Below are positions 33,338-46,159 of a DNA stretch of 64,000 nt, one piece after another. The stretch comes from Cycas panzhihuaensis (lineage: Eukaryota; Cycadophyta), in NCBI GenBank assembly GCA_023213395.1, contig CM041465.1, positions 60,891,741 to 60,955,740 of the forward strand, read 5' to 3'. How positions within the stretch are numbered: the stretch's first letter is position 1; each line of letters begins with the position of its first letter. Made by a program: the position numbers and the translations under genes. Under the pieces are notes generated by a model. It saw only the letters and a program-made list of their open reading frames with translations, had not been told where the DNA came from and did not search any database.

Positions 33338-36044
33338 TGTTTCCTGGCTTCTAGGAATAGATACGAAATTATCGACTCAGGTAAGTATAGGTATGTTTCT
33401 CGCTTTGTCATCGCTTTCTTTTGATGAGTGTTTGCTTGCATGTCTACATGTTTGTGATCTTGTAGACGACTTTGCCTTTGTCTATACTTACTTTAGCCTA
33501 TGATGACTATAGTAGGGGCACACTCCCAGCAAGTGTGGCACCCTGGTGGCCACTCCACTTCTCGCATTCTATCCTCCTCACTCTAGGATCCACTTAGCTT
33601 ATGCCACCTCCGCCCGTGTGATGACTCGTCATTGTTTGGTTGACTTACCACATGGTTTGAGCCCTATTTTTGCTCTTTTGGACCCATTTATTGGCTTGTT
33701 TACCCCTGGGTAGGTGTCTCAGCCCCTATTGGCCCTTTTTGTCATCTCGCCTCACTTAGGTCGGCCGGCTGGCCCCGGTTTTGCCTCCAAGCGAATACCA
33801 CTGCGATTTTCATAGTACCACCAGAAAATCTGTGGTACCATAGATTTTACGGTGGTATGACTGTTCTAATTTATTTTTTAAAATCCATCATGGTAATTTT
33901 GCATTTATTATGAAACTACCACATGTCTTGCGACTTAACTCACTGCTAGCTATGCCCTAATCACTCGCTTTAGGGTTTGGCTTGGGTACTTAAGTCATGA
34001 TTTACTCATTTTTTAGGACTTTTGGCTCACTTTTTTGGATTGCTCCTCAAGGAAACCACGATGTGCTCTGTTATTCTCTGCTGCTGCTATAGGAGCTGCA
34101 CCTCTCCTCCAGCACCCAGCTCTCTTTTGGTGTAGCTAGGACATCTTCCCAACCCTTCACACACCTTGGAGAGGGCCCCTTTGGAGAGGTTTCAGTGGAT
34201 TCTTACCCGGGTAGCCATCGGGCATTCCAAGTACAGGTGTTCTTCCTCCAACTCCATTAGTAGGGTTCCAAACCTACTATACCACAGTTTTTGGGCTGAT
34301 TTCTTAGCCTCTCCTTACTAGCCGTTGACTGAGGCAAGTGCCTCTCCTCTTCCTCTCAGGTAATCATTGATTTGGGTTATTTTCCTTATGTAATTGATGC
34401 CTTATCTTGCTTGTCTCCTTGCTTGTCTTTGTAGGGATTATTTTCCTCTTTGTATTGGATTGTTTTACTCCTGTTATTAGTGCCTCCTTGCTTGTGTTTG
34501 TTGCTCAAGGCAGTGGCAAAGAGGGTTGACATAGGGTTTGGGAGAGAGCTGGGTGGATTCCGTACCACCTTCCATGCTCCTCAAGTGGATTTTAGCCCCC
34601 CAAACCTTCCCTCTTGCCCCGTGCTGTCCTTGGCACTTAAACAAGGGCTTGTTGGGCCTCCCTTAGCCGCTAAAATCAACACTATCACATGTTGCAGCGC
34701 TAGTTTAAGGGCTTGTGCTTAGGTCTGGGCAACTCACATAAGTCCCGACCGCTTGATCTTTGCCCAACTCTCTTCCCGGCAGCCCAGTTTGCTCTTCATA
34801 GCACCCCAACTTGCTGTAGGTCTCCTTTGTCTCCTTTCAACTCCCTTGCTACTATTTCCAACCATCTTTCTTAGCCTTACCCTCACTGCCTTATGGCTTT
34901 TAAGGGAAGTTGGGGTTATTCTTTGCGGGAGGTGGGCCACTCTGAGGCTTACTAGTTACTTTCCATTTGCTTTGGTGATCCTCCTTTACATATTATCATC
35001 ATTGTGTTGATACTAACTTATACATGTTTAAGTTTATATTTGTTTTTACATAGACATGTATTGTTAGGATCTTGCCATTGCATGTTAGTACCCTTTCTCT
35101 GGAAAGGGGGAGGTTGCCGTTTACTTGTAGGTATCCGGAAAGCACAAAGGACCTTTCTCTATTTGTCCCTTTACCGGTAAGTGCTTCCATGCATGTTGTA
35201 CTTTCATACTCCATTTATTACTAGTATTTGGTCTCTTTCTTTCCTTGGTTTTGTACTTTAATATTTTTCTGGGGAAGGTAAGGGAGCCCCTTGTTCTGAT
35301 CTGTCGCGACACTTCACGACCATCGTGCCTTGTGGAGTAGTTTTGGGTGTCCCTTGGGAGCACCACCATCACGACACGCTTCTGTTCTGGGTACATACTT
35401 TCACTCCACTCTATCCCCTTTTCCTTTTGAATTTCCTTTACATAAGTAGTAATTAACTCATTGGAAATAGGAAGGAATCAACTTTGCTTTTGGTTCATGC
35501 TTTATTTACTTTGTTGCATGCATCTTCTTTACCCATAGGAAAAGGTCTTAGGAAACCGTCCCTTTCACCTTTTCCGTGCAAGCTTCCTTCTCTTCTTATT
35601 ATTTGTGTTTTTGGTTAGTTTGCTTAGGCATACCTTGACCCACCTCCTTGGATCATCCCTCTCATTTTCCCTTGGTTCACCGCTTTGCTGAGTAACTAAG
35701 GTGACCCTGTTCATAGGCTGCTCGCTTGCCTATCCTCCGTTGTTTCCCATTGCTCTAGGGAAACCCTCGAAGGCTCCTCTCCTTCCCCTTCCGGCCATCC
35801 AAGGGTGGAAGGATCCTTCCCTTAGGTCAACCTAGGCTAACCCTATGCCTCCTCACCTCTTGTTTGAAGTGGGGGGATCACCCTTTGGTAGCTACATTCT
35901 ATTGTAGGTTCCGAACTCGCGCTTTGGTGCACGGGGCGCCCTACGTGGTATTTACCCTACCTATAGGTCTCTTTCTCGATCATATTATCACCCACTCTTA
36001 CCATACCTATTTAGTTAGGTAGCTATCCCATAGACGCACATCCA
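33338..36044 (+). repeat. Solo LTR related to Nona, inserted in the Cop-1 3' LTR (2.7 kb)
   Basis: It starts TGTTTCCTGGCTTCTAGG, like Nona (TGTTTCCCGGCTATCGGG), and ends CACATCCA. A perfect 5-bp duplication GAATA flanks it (33333-33337, 36045-36049). Homology to the Nona LTR continues in order, for example a CTCTGGAAAGGGGGAGG block against CTTTCGAGAGGAAGG and similar TAAGTGnT boxes. It is GC-richer than its AT-rich host. No gag or pol is inside; the overlapping open frames between 34386 and 35396 are chance frames in GC-rich sequence. Confidence 0.8.
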
Positions 36045-36049
36045 GAATA

Positions 36050-36558
36050 TTAATAGAACTTTAACCATGTAAAGAATAAATAATATCAACAAATCAAGCA
36101 CACAATAAAGAATATCAGGACATTCATGTCTAAGCATAGACATTTTATTAATCTAAACAAAAGCTAAGGAATTACAAAAATAAAACCCCAATTCACCTCA
36201 TCAACTTATCTACTATGTATACTCTATAAGGAATTACCTCATTTGGGTTATATTAAGAATGTCATAAGAAGGTACAAGACTTGAACCATCAAATCTAGGG
36301 TCTTTATGATGAATGACCCTAATTTTGTTTTCTATTTAAATCCTAAAATTTGCTTCAGGCGTTGCTTCCCCTAAATCCCTACTTTACGGGGGAGGGTAGA
36401 CATCTCTTTCCCCCTACACCCCCTTGCCAAAGGGGGATACTACCTCGTTTGGATCCTCTCACAAGGAGTTTAGAGGGGTAAACTGCATTGAAGCAAGATG
36501 AAAACTTTAACCTCCTTATATATGTGTAATACTTGTAAAGGGTTTAACATATGCAATA
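36050..36558 (-). repeat. Cop-1 3' LTR, main part
   Basis: It aligns with the solo LTR at 30670-31155 (reverse) and with the 5' LTR pieces. On the minus strand it starts TATTGCATATGTTAAACC (TG changed to TA) at 36558. The remaining end is at 33337-33307, beyond the solo LTR insertion. The upstream purine-rich AAGTGGAAGA on the minus strand is the likely polypurine tract. Confidence 0.8.
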
Positions 36559-36599
36559 ATCTTCCACTTATTGAATACTTTACAAGAAACCTACATACA

Positions 36600-38100
36600 T
36601 AACTACTTAATGCCAATATTACAAACACATATTACCTTTCTACACCATTTAAATTTTTCTATGCTAACAACCTTGGTCAATGACTCTACATCATTCTCTT
36701 ATGTAGCAATCTTCTACAAGTCTACCTTGTGATTTTGAACCATTTCTCTCATAAAATAGAATTGCATATTAATATGCTTCGACTGAGCATAAAAAATATA
36801 ATTCTTTACGAGATAGATTACACTTTGACTATTACAATCTATCCTCACAACATTCTTCTTAAAGCTAACATCTGTGTATAATCTTTATGACCAAACTACT
36901 TCCTTGCACACATGGATAACTGTCATATACTCTATTTCTATGTTAGAAAGTACCATAACTTATTGTCTTTTTCTCATCTAACTGACTATGTGACCACAAA
37001 GGGTAAAAACATACCCGCTTATAGATCTTCTATTGTCAATATCTCCAGCCTAATCAACATCAATAAAACCTCTCAAGTTTAATATTATACTCTTAATAGG
37101 ATCTCTTTGATAGAAAATTTCATAGTCTGATGTACCCCAAAGATACCTAAAAATCCTTTCACAACCACCTAATGCTCCCTACCTAGGTTTGACATATACC
37201 TACTAACTACTCCCACTACATAGTTAATGTATGGTTGAGTGCAAACCATTACATACATTAGGCTACTGGCAACACTAGCATAAGGAACAAATGCCATGTC
37301 TTTAACTTCTTGGTGAGTCTTTAGGCATTGTTTAGCTAATAATTTTAAACCAAAAGAATAGGAACATTAACTGGCTTACTATCTAGTAACCTAAACCACT
37401 ACAATATTATCTCAATATATCATCTTTAGCTAAGACAAATCTTCTTATTTCTCCTATCCCTTTTAATCTTAATGCCTAAAATAAAATAGGTAGTACCAAG
37501 GTCTTTCATCTCAAAATAAGATACTAGTTGGTCTTTCACAACTTGGTTCACTTCTTTATTATTACCAACTAAAAGTATATCATTAATGTATAAAGCTAAA
37601 ATAATAAAGTGATCACCAACATATTTATAATAAACACAATGATCTATTTTACTATACATAAAGCCATCTACTAATATATATGAATCAAACTTTTGATACC
37701 ATATCCTTAGTAATTATTTTAAGTCATATAATATCTTCTTTAACCTGCATACCATATTCTCCTTCCCTATAACTTTAAATCCTTCAAGTTGTAATATATA
37801 AATTTCTTCCTCAAGGTCACCATAAAGAAATATAGTCTTCACATCTATTTGATCCACCTCAAGGTCATAAGTAGTTCCTACAACCAACAAAAACCTAATT
37901 AAAGCTATTTTTGTAATAGGAGAAAATGTTTCATTAAAATATATTTCCTTGACCTAGGAATAACCCTTTGCTACTATGTGAGCCTTATACTTTTCCATAG
38001 TACTATCTTCCTGAAAGTTCTTCTTGAAGATCCATTTGTTATTAATAGTTTTTTTTCCATCAGGTAGATCCACTAAATCCCATGTGTTATTTTTATCTAA
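36600..38100 (-). pseudogene. pol: Cop-1 reverse transcriptase and RNase H
   Basis: The RT active-site region is readable on the minus strand at 37659-37426: CVYYKYVGDHFIILALYIND, then ILLVGNN and FEMKDLGTTYFILGI. The YVDD box reads YIND, an Asp-to-Asn change that removes a catalytic residue. N-terminal RT sequence lies around 38060-37700. RNase H remnants are around 37250-36700, where the sequence matches copia RNase H only patchily. Stops and frameshifts are frequent. Not functional. Confidence 0.75.
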
Positions 38101-39450
38101 GGCCATCATTTCTTCTTCTATAGCCTTCATCTAGAGTTGGCTCTATTTTAACTCCAGAGCCTCTCAAACAATACCTAGATTATTATCTATAGTAGATAAA
38201 ATAAAAGAGAAGTGACAAATATTTTTAGGAATATACCTATTAGGTTGTCTTCTCTCATAGGTTGATCTCCTCAAGATATAGGGTTATTAAGGTTGAGCTG
38301 CCTCTACAACTAGTATTTCCTCTTCAATTGACTCATATTCTAATGTAGAATCTTCATCTCTTACCCCAAACTATACCTTCTTAGAATTTTCCTCCTTTGG
38401 TTCTTCATCTTGCTCTAGAGACTTAAACTCCTCTCTAAAGACAACATCATGACTATACATAACTTTATATGTTTCAAGGTTATAAAGCTTATACCCTTTA
38501 ATACCATAACCATAGCTAATAAAAATAATATTTTGTGCTTTGAAATCAAGCTTAGTCCTCTGCTATTTAGGAACATGCATGAAAGCTTCACAACCAAAAA
38601 CTCTAAGATAACCAGGAGATGGTTTCTTACTAGACCATACTTCTTTAGGTGTTTTGTATACTAAGGTAGTTGTTAGTGATCTATTTATTAGGTAACTTAT
38701 AGTCATCATAGCCTTAACCCAATTTTTTTTCTCTAATCCAGTAGCACTAAGCATACTCCTCAATCTTTGCAGCAAGGTCCTATTCATTATTTCAATAACT
38801 TTGTTCTACTGTGGCATATAGGGAATTATATTTTGCCTTGTTATTCCATACTAATTACAGAACTACTCACTTCTTTAAGTAAAACTCACCTCCATTATCA
38901 ATCCTTAGTACCTTAATCTACTTGTCACTATGATTCTTAACCAAGGCTTTAAATTCTTTAAATTTACTGAAGACCTCAGATTTCTCCCTGAGGAAATATA
39001 ACTATGTTTTTCTTAAGAAATCATCTATGAATGAGATAAAGAATTTGGACCTACCCAATGAGGGTACATCAATAGGTCTAAAAACATCATTGTGCACCAA
39101 TTGCAGAATACCCTTTACTTTCTTCAAGCTTGAAGGAGAACTGACTTGATTCTATTTTCCATACACAGAATGCTTAGAGAAATCAAAATCAAAGGAGCCA
39201 TTAATTCCAGAGATGTCTTCTTCCTTACCTTTGGAGAATAAATCATGGAGGCCTTTCTCTTTAATATGGCCTAATCTCTGATTCCACAACATAGTTTTAC
39301 CAATAAGTTATATTTGAGCCTTGCCTATATTATTACTACTGGCTATAATAGTTAGACTATAGCTGTTAGCACATACTGTGCTTACGTCAAGCTTGTATAA
39401 CATTCTAAATTAAACCCCTCTTACTACACCAATGCTCCCTATACCATTCT
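38101..39450 (-). pseudogene. pol: Cop-1 integrase
   Basis: On the minus strand, segments of copia integrase are readable: VHNDVFRPIDVPSLGRSKFF (near 39090-39030), FISFIDDFLRKT, LREKSEVFSKFKEFKALV and LRIDNGGEF (near 38925-38895). NRTLLQRLRSMLSATGLEKK and FGCEAFMHVPK lie at 38787-38563. The Asp and the DNGGEF motif are kept, but stops are common and the C-terminal part has shifted frame. It would have inserted the element's cDNA. Confidence 0.75.
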
Positions 39451-40575
39451 ATAACTATCTTTATTGAAAATTACTTATATTCCTACATCACCTAATTGAT
39501 TAACAAATAACATACTCATAGCCAAACTAGGAATATGGCTCACATTAGGGATAGTTTTAACCCTTACATACCTAAATCAAACCTTTAGCCTTCTATGACC
39601 CACAAATTTATATGGGTGATGATCCCTAAGAAATACTTCACCTCCATCAATACTTGTATATTCACAAAACCACTCCCTATAGGGAGTAATATGAAGTGAA
39701 GCAATAGAGTCAATTAACTAAGACTCAATATTTGACAACTTACCTGCGGTTGCTAAATAAACATTACTATCAACTTCATTAGAGGCTTTTGCTATCATGG
39801 AAGAAGTAGATTTAGGTGACCTTCCCTTGTTAATCTTGACTCAATGCTAGCTCTTCATATGGTCAACCTTCCCACATCTCCAGCATACCAAGGGGTATCT
39901 ACTTGGAGATTTAGATTTCCCTCTAGATTTTGGTCATATGTTCCTAGGCTTTTGTTGGTCACAATCCAATATTTAACCTCTCACTACTAATGCTTATTTT
40001 AAATGATTCTTAGAAGATTTTTGTATTGTCTCTTCTAATAATAGAGCAATAATAATATCATCAAATTTTAGGATGGGAGCAGTCGTGTTAGTAATTATCA
40101 TCGTAAGATTATCCTAGGAATCAGGAAGTGAATATAACAAGGTAATACACTTGTCTTCTTCAGATATTGTCACTCCAACTGAAGCAAGTTGACTTAGCAT
40201 GTTATTAAATATAATGAGATAATCTACAACTATATTTTTATCACTCATCTTGAGTAAATACAACTTTTGTTAAAGAAGTAGCTTATTAACTAGGGACTTA
40301 GTCTGATATAAACCCCCTAACTTTGTCCACAGATCTTTGGTCATAGGCTTTATGACAACATTAAATAATATCATGTCTAAAAGGCATAACCTTATCAAAC
40401 TGATTACTTTTCGACCAAGCCTCTTCCACTCTTTATCATTGATAGTCGCAGGCTTTTTTTGTGCTATAATGATCCACTAATCCTTCTCGACGAGGATATC
40501 TTCCATCTTTAGCTTTCACAATTTAAAGTTTTGGCCATTGAACTTTTTAATCTCTATCTTTGCAATGCTTGCCAT
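39451..40575 (-). pseudogene. gag: Cop-1 gag and protease
   Basis: The ATG at 40575-40573 (minus) starts MASIAKIEIKKFNGQNF, typical of copia Gag. KPMTKDLWTKLGGLYQTKSL (about 40350) and LYLLKMSDKNI follow, then ISEEDKCITLLYSLPDS. The zinc knuckle near 39890-39845 (CWRCGKVDHMKSxH) has lost its last Cys. The protease region (about 39720-39600) reads LIDSIASLHIT, a damaged Asp-Ser-Gly-Ala. The frame can be followed through the gag with few breaks. Confidence 0.75.
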
Positions 40576-40650
40576 AATCTTCATACTCAAGTTCACTAAA
40601 TGAGGATCCCACTCATTAAATGACTTCCTACAAAACTAAAAAACCCTTAT

Positions 40651-40661
40651 CTCTAATACCA
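40651..40661 (-). other. Cop-1 primer binding site
   Basis: The minus strand reads TGGTATTAGAG, one C-to-T change from the initiator tRNA-Met type TGGTATCAGAG. It lies two bases from the 5' LTR end at 40664. Confidence 0.8.
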
Positions 40662-40663
40662 AA

Positions 40664-41062
40664 TAAAGAGCAAAATATAATCATGAAAGTAATACTAATA
40701 GAACTTTAACCATGCAAAGAATAAATAGCATAAACAAACTAAGCATACAATAAAGAACACTAGGAGATTCATGTCTAAGCATAAAACTTTTATTAATCTA
40801 AGCAAAAGCTAATGAATTACAGAGATAAAATCCCAACTTGCCTCATCAACTCATCAACGCTATATACTTTATAAATAATTACCTAATTTAAGTTATATAA
40901 AAAATATCATAGAAAGTACAAGATCTGAACCATTAGATCTAGGGTCGTTATGATGAAAAACCCTAATTTTTTTTTTTCTATTTGAATCCTAAAATTTATT
41001 TCAGGGGCTACCACCACTAAACCCCTACTTTGTAGTTTCAAGGAGGGGAGGGGGAGATATCT
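40664..41062 (-). repeat. Cop-1 5' LTR, inner part (41058-41062 is a TSD copy)
   Basis: It aligns with the 3' LTR (36050-36558) and stops at GGGGAGATATCT, where Gyp-D begins. The outer part resumes at 55912. In the uninterrupted 3' LTR the same place reads GTAGACATCTCTTTCC, which verifies the target. Confidence 0.85.
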
Positions 41063-41980
41063 TGATGTAGGAGGATCTACCATATATCTATAGGAGGTAG
41101 AAAATGCTAGGAGGATCTACCATATCTCTATAGGAGGTAAAAAATACTAGGAATTGGCATAACTAAAAGAGATAGGGACAAATGGTGTCAAACTAATATG
41201 AAATTTTTTGGAAAGAAATAATACATATCTCACTACATTTTTGAAAAAGGTGGGGTTCAAAAAATATCATTTGATTAGATTTCAAGCCTTGTTTTTTTAG
41301 AAAATTAATCCCACAACTACCAGAAAAATAACAAATACATAATATTATTAAATTAATAAAAATATAGTCAAATGATATACAAATGAGCTAAAATTTTGAG
41401 TAAGTGATGGGGACATGTGTACCTATATATGTGCCAAATTTGAGCCAAATTAGAGTTTGTTAACCCTAGGTAACAAGCTATAACGTTTTATAATTGCATG
41501 AATGCCACTTAGACAACATGCATTTTAGTTGTTAGTGATTACACTTGCATGATTGCCACTTGTTAAACATGCAATTTGGGTTTCTTTCTATAAATTATTC
41601 CATTTTAAGCTCATTTATGTGGTTTGAGACTTGGTTCTTGAATGTGAAAGATACTTGACTTCGGAAGCATCCTTGGGGAAGCACTTGGAGGGTTGGAGGC
41701 CCCCTTATGGTATAATTGTATCATCTATTCCTTGTAACTTGATCATTCTTTTGCTAGTTGTTTTCTCCACCATTAAATGAAGATTTTTATAATTTAATAA
41801 AAGTATTACTCTTCTTACATTTGGAGCAATTATAAGTATAAATGGTTTGGTGTAGAATTTTCTTTTGTGGGCTCATTCTTATTTTGATGTTATTGGGATT
41901 TTTACACTAACTGTTAGGATCTCAAGGAGAAAGGTTGGTAATTCATTTTTTTTCACTAATTAAGCTCTACTTTGAGATCA
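41063..41980 (+). repeat. Gyp-D 5' LTR (918 bp)
   Basis: It begins TGATGTAGGAGGATCTACC with a doubled block (AGGAGGATCTACCATATMTC, then TATAGGAGGTAAAA) at 41068-41155, and ends TTTGAGATCA. The 3' LTR shares the duplication, so it predates insertion. The two LTRs differ by scattered substitutions and small indels, indicating an old insertion. Confidence 0.9.
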
Positions 41981-41986
41981 TATTTT

Positions 41987-41998
41987 TAGTATTAGAGC
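41987..41998 (+). other. Gyp-D primer binding site
   Basis: TAGTATTAGAGC, six bases after the LTR, matches the initiator tRNA-Met type site TGGTATCAGAGC with a G-to-A and a C-to-T change. Confidence 0.75.
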
Positions 41999-42114
41999 AT
42001 GTTATTTTTGTTGTAGGGATTTTAATGGTGTAGACAAGGAAATGATACCAATAGAAAGGAGAAATTTTTCTTATATTGCAATCACCAAGAAGACAAAGAA
42101 AGAATCCAAGCATC

Positions 42115-43080
42115 ATGGCTGAAAAAGAAGATGGAGAAATTAGATTTGAGAAGCTTGAGAAGAACGTAGAAGTCTTGATGCAAATAATGACCTAACTTCT
42201 ACCTTTAGTCAAGGGAAAAGGCAAGGAGAAGGAAGTTGAAGGAGGATCCACATATGGCCACAACCATGAAGAGGAAGAGGAGGAGACCTTAAAGCACTCA
42301 TTTGAAGAAAGCAAGGGTACTTCATCTCATCAACCCTTCAAGGTGGAGGTAAAGTTGGATATTCTAACTTATGATGGAGAGGTAAATGCTGAAAAGTTTG
42401 ACCATTAGTTGGATCAACTTAAGACCTACTTCACAATTTATGCTTATAGTAATGCTCAAAAACTTTCATTTACTAGGCTCAAGTTGTGTAAACATGCATT
42501 GACATGGGGGAATGCATATTTGAAGACTCATGATGTATCTTCTTTGTTATGGATGGATTTTAAGAAAGTAATAAATAATCAATATTACCCCATAGGTCAT
42601 AAGGAAGACCAATAGGTCACATGGAAATATTTATACCAAGGGAGAGGTGTATGTGTCTAAGACTATACTTCTTTAATTTTTAGACATGGCATGCTACTTG
42701 GTATTAATATGGATGAACATAACACTCTTATGAAATTCATTGGAGGATTATATAAATACATAAGGAATGAACTAAGGCTTTTTAAGGTTCAATCCATTGG
42801 TAAAGCAAGTAAAATGGCTATTGCAATAGAAACTAAAAGCAAGAAACCTACATTCATATCTAAAGATTCTACTTTTACTTCTAATAAGTATGAAAAGAAT
42901 CCTAAATTTCACTCATCTAAAAGACAAGAAGGAAAGAAGAAAAGAACTAATTTTGTTAAAAGTTCTAACTATTATGAGCATTGTAATATTAGTGGTCATA
43001 TTGCAATAAAGTATTGGAAGTTATATCCACAGTTAAAGCCAAAGCATATCAAGGATATGGAATTAAGAAAGAAGGAAAAA
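42115..43080 (+). pseudogene. gag: Gyp-D gag
   Basis: The ATG at 42115 starts MAEKEDGEIRFEKLEK, followed by an acidic stretch and the Gag core (LDQLKTYFTIYAYSNAQKL, LCKHALTWGNAYLKTHDV, DFKKVINNQYYP; about 42400-42600). KFIGGLYKYIRNELRLF lies near 42733-42783. The zinc knuckle (about 42970-43015, YYEHCNISGHIAIKYW) has Tyr in place of the first and last Cys, both one G-to-A step. Stops at 42193, 42406, 42613 and 42658 fall at expected Gln/Trp codons, and there is no frameshift. The Met start is well placed after a leader of about 135 bp. Confidence 0.85.
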
Positions 43081-43509
43081 GGGAAACCATTACTTTATGA
43101 GGTGGAGATTCAAAGTGAAGGAGAAGAAGAGAAGATTACTCTACTTACAAATTATAGAGATGATGCTACAAGGGAGGAACTATTTCACTTGAAGTTTCAA
43201 GTAGGAAATAATATTATTGGTACCATTATAGATCCAGGGAGCCAAAAGAATTTGATCTCAAAAAGTTTAGTAAAGAGCCTTAGGTTGGTAACTATTCCTC
43301 ACCCTCACCCATATCCTCTTGGTTAGATCCATAAAGATGTGGAAATATAAATATTAAAGCAATGTACACTTAAATTTTCCATCACTAATATTTTTGTTGA
43401 TGAAGTGATATATGATGTGGTACTATTAAATGTATGCCATGTTGTGCTTGAGAGTCCCTACTTATGGGATCGAGATGCACTCTTCTATCAAAGGGAGAGA
43501 AAGTATTAG
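43081..43509 (+). pseudogene. pol: Gyp-D protease
   Basis: Continues from gag in the same frame: LLYEVEIQSEGEEEKITLL, then IIGTIIDPGSQKNLISKSL (about 43213-43272), in which IDPGS is the protease active-site motif in the Asp-Pro-Gly-Ser form seen in some plant gypsy elements. PHPHPYPLG precedes a stop at 43324. The rest up to 43509 has further stops (at 43348 and 43507) and reads PYLWDRDALF near its end. Confidence 0.75.
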
Positions 43510-45040
43510 TTGATAAAGGATAACAAGGGCTTCATCATAAAGACCACAAAGAAGCACTTGGATAAGATAACATTAATTTCAGTCACTCAAGCAAAAAGGA
43601 TGATAAATTCATGTGGTAAATTCATCATCTTAATGGTAAGGAGAAAAGAAGAGACAAGAGGTGAAGGAGGCCCTTCTACTCACACCCTTCTTATACCACA
43701 TAAACAAATGCAACAAATTAAGGAGTTAAAGATAAGGTATGACATTCTATTTCAACATGTTGATGGGCTACCACTAAAGAGAAAGATAGAGCACAAAATC
43801 ACTCTTGTAGGAGATGCACCATTGCCTAATATTGCTTTGTATATGCACTCCATTGTAGAGAATAATGAGATAAAGAGGCAAGTTGAGGAGTTGCTTAATC
43901 AAGGGGTCATAAGACCTTCATGTTCACCTTGTGGATCACTAATTGTCTTGGTGCCTAAGAAGGATGGAGGATGGAGAATTTGTATAGGATTTCATACTTT
44001 GAATAAAATTACAATTAAAAATTGCTACCCTTTGCCTTGTATAGATGATTTTCTTGATCAAATTCAACATGCTTATTATTTTACTAAGTTGGATTTGAAA
44101 AGTGGTTATCACCAAGTTAGGGTCAAAGAGGAGGACACATGAAAGAAAGCCTTCAAAATAAAGTAAGGACTCTTTGAATGGATGGTTATGCCTTTCGGAT
44201 TATGTAATGCTCCTGCAACATTTATGAGGCTAATGAATGAAGTGTTAATGTCTTACTTAGATAATTTTTTTGTTGTCTATCTTGATGACATTTTGATTTT
44301 TAGCAACACATGGAAGGAACATTTGCAGTACATAGAAGAAGATTTGAAGATTTTGGCTAAGCATCATTTGAAGCTTAATGTGAAGAAGTGTAAATTTGGC
44401 AAGGAGAACTTGGTCTTCCTAGGCTTTGTGGTTGGAGGAGGAAAGTTGAGCATCAATCCACTCATGACTCAAGCCATCCTCAAATGGCCTAGGCCAATAA
44501 ACACCATAGAGGTGAGAAGTATTTTAGGAGCTTGTCAATACTTGAGAAAGTTTATTCTTCATTTCTCATAGGTTGTAGCACCTCTACATGGATTGACAAA
44601 AGTTGGTAAAAAGTTAACCTGGGGTTCAAAGGAGGAAAAAACTTTTCTTCATTTAAAGAAGAAAATTTGTGAAGCACTAGTTCTGGCAATGCCAAATTTA
44701 TAAAGGCCTTTTGAAGTAGAAGCTGATGCGAGTGGAAATACGATGGGAGTTGTCCTTATTCAAGATGGGAAGCCTATTTCTTACCATTCAGAAGTCTTCA
44801 CCCCTTAAGTTAAAAACTACCTAACATATGATCAAGAAATGTTCACACTACATCAAACATGCAAGCATTGGAGGTCCTACTTACTTAGAAAAGAGGTTCT
44901 AGTTTATATCGATCATAAGCCTCTTCAATTTTTACAAACCTAAAGTAAATTACAGCAAGCAAAACACATGAAGTGGATGAGTTATTTACAATAATTCAAT
45001 ATTATAATTAAGTACAAAAAGGGATCTACTAACAAAATTG
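43510..45040 (+). pseudogene. pol: Gyp-D reverse transcriptase and RNase H
   Basis: RT: VEELLNQGVIRPSCSP (near 43880), VLVPKKDGGWRICIGFHTLN, PLPCIDDFLDQI, TKLDLKSGYHQVRVKEED, then VMPFGLCNAPATFMRLMNEV (near 44185-44240) and the intact active site VVYLDDILIFSN (near 44272-44310). The connection is LNVKKCKFGKENLVFLGFVV. RNase H (about 44700-45030): RPFEVEADASGNTMGVVL, ISYHSEVFTP, VYIDHKPLQFLQT and STNKIVDMLSRPP. Only a handful of stops break it, at 44140, 44164, 44569, 44701, 44806, 44941 and 44992. It is the best-preserved RT in the window. Confidence 0.9.
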
Positions 45041-45045
45041 TTGAT

Positions 45046-46159
45046 ATGTTATCTAGACCACCTTGTTCCACTTCTTCTTCTGCTTTTGTTTGTAGTTCTC
45101 TTATGAGTTTGCAAGTGGAGTCAATGCATCATGAAGAGTATAAAGACTTGTACCATGAAGATGAAGCCTTGAAGGAAGAATTAGAGAACCTAGAGAAAGG
45201 AAGACCTTCCCAACTTGCTTGGAAGGATGGTCTACTTTTCAAAGGGGAGCAACTCTATATTCCATCAAAAGGAGACAAAATCAAGTGGCTTAGAGAAGCT
45301 CATACTTCTAAAGTAGCTGGTCACTTTGGTATAGAGAAGACTTTAGAAAACTTGAGAAGATATGTTGTATGGCCAAAAATGTAAAATAATATGTAAAAGG
45401 ATGTGTAATGTGTAATACTTCTAAGCCTTCTTCTAGAAAATTAGGATTGTATACACCACTTCCTATTCCTACTAGGCCTTAGGAAAGTATCTCCATTGAT
45501 TTCTTAGGGGGACTTCCCATGATTAATGGACATGACTATCTCTTTGTTGTTGTAGATAGGTTCAGAAAAATGATATGTCTAATACCTTACAAGAAGACAA
45601 TCACAGGAACAGGGATAGCTGAGTTGTTCTTTGAGCATGTATGGAAGAATTTTGGCTTGCCTTCTTCCTTCATTTCAAATCGGGACACTCGATTCCTTTC
45701 ATCATTTTGGAAGACACTATGGGAGATGATGGATACCAAATTGAAGAGAAGTACAAGTTTTCATCCTTAAATAGATGGATAAATAGAAGTAGTGAATATA
45801 ACTTTGGTACATTTATTAAGAGGATACAATTCCAAGCATCCAAAGATTTGGGATGAATCATTAGCTTTTCTACAATTTGCATTTAATAGGGTAATGCATG
45901 CATTACACTCTAAAATACCTTTTGAAGTTTGTTTGGGATACTTGTCTTAAAGTATATTTGACTTAGAGTTTTCTATGCAAGCTAAGGGAGGATCCATCAA
46001 AGAGAAGGAGGAGCATAACAAGGCTTTAAGATACTTGGAGAATATCTAAAGAGTCCACAAAAAAGTACATGATCAACTTCTAAGGACTCAACAAAAGTAC
46101 AAGGAAAGACATACCAAGCATAGGCAAGAGTGTAATTTTCAAGAAAGAGATTTGGTATG
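45046..46159 (+). pseudogene. pol: Gyp-D integrase, N-terminal and core part (interrupted by Nona)
   Basis: The zinc-binding segment is HTSKVAGHFGIEKTLENLRR (about 45300-45360), and the two Cys follow in KGCVMC after a frameshift near 45384. The core starts SIDFLGGLPMINGHDYLFVV (about 45493-45552). The second catalytic Asp is Asn at 45678-45680 (ISNRDTRF). The Glu region (near 45760-45790) keeps Glu but has stops at apparent Gln codons. The C-terminal domain starts with ECNFQERDLV at the Nona junction and resumes at 54546. Dead by mutation as well as by insertion. Confidence 0.85.

Noticed and set aside
34386-35396. Six open frames of 60-91 codons on both strands
   Set aside because: All lie inside the solo LTR 33338-36044, overlap each other and match nothing recognised.
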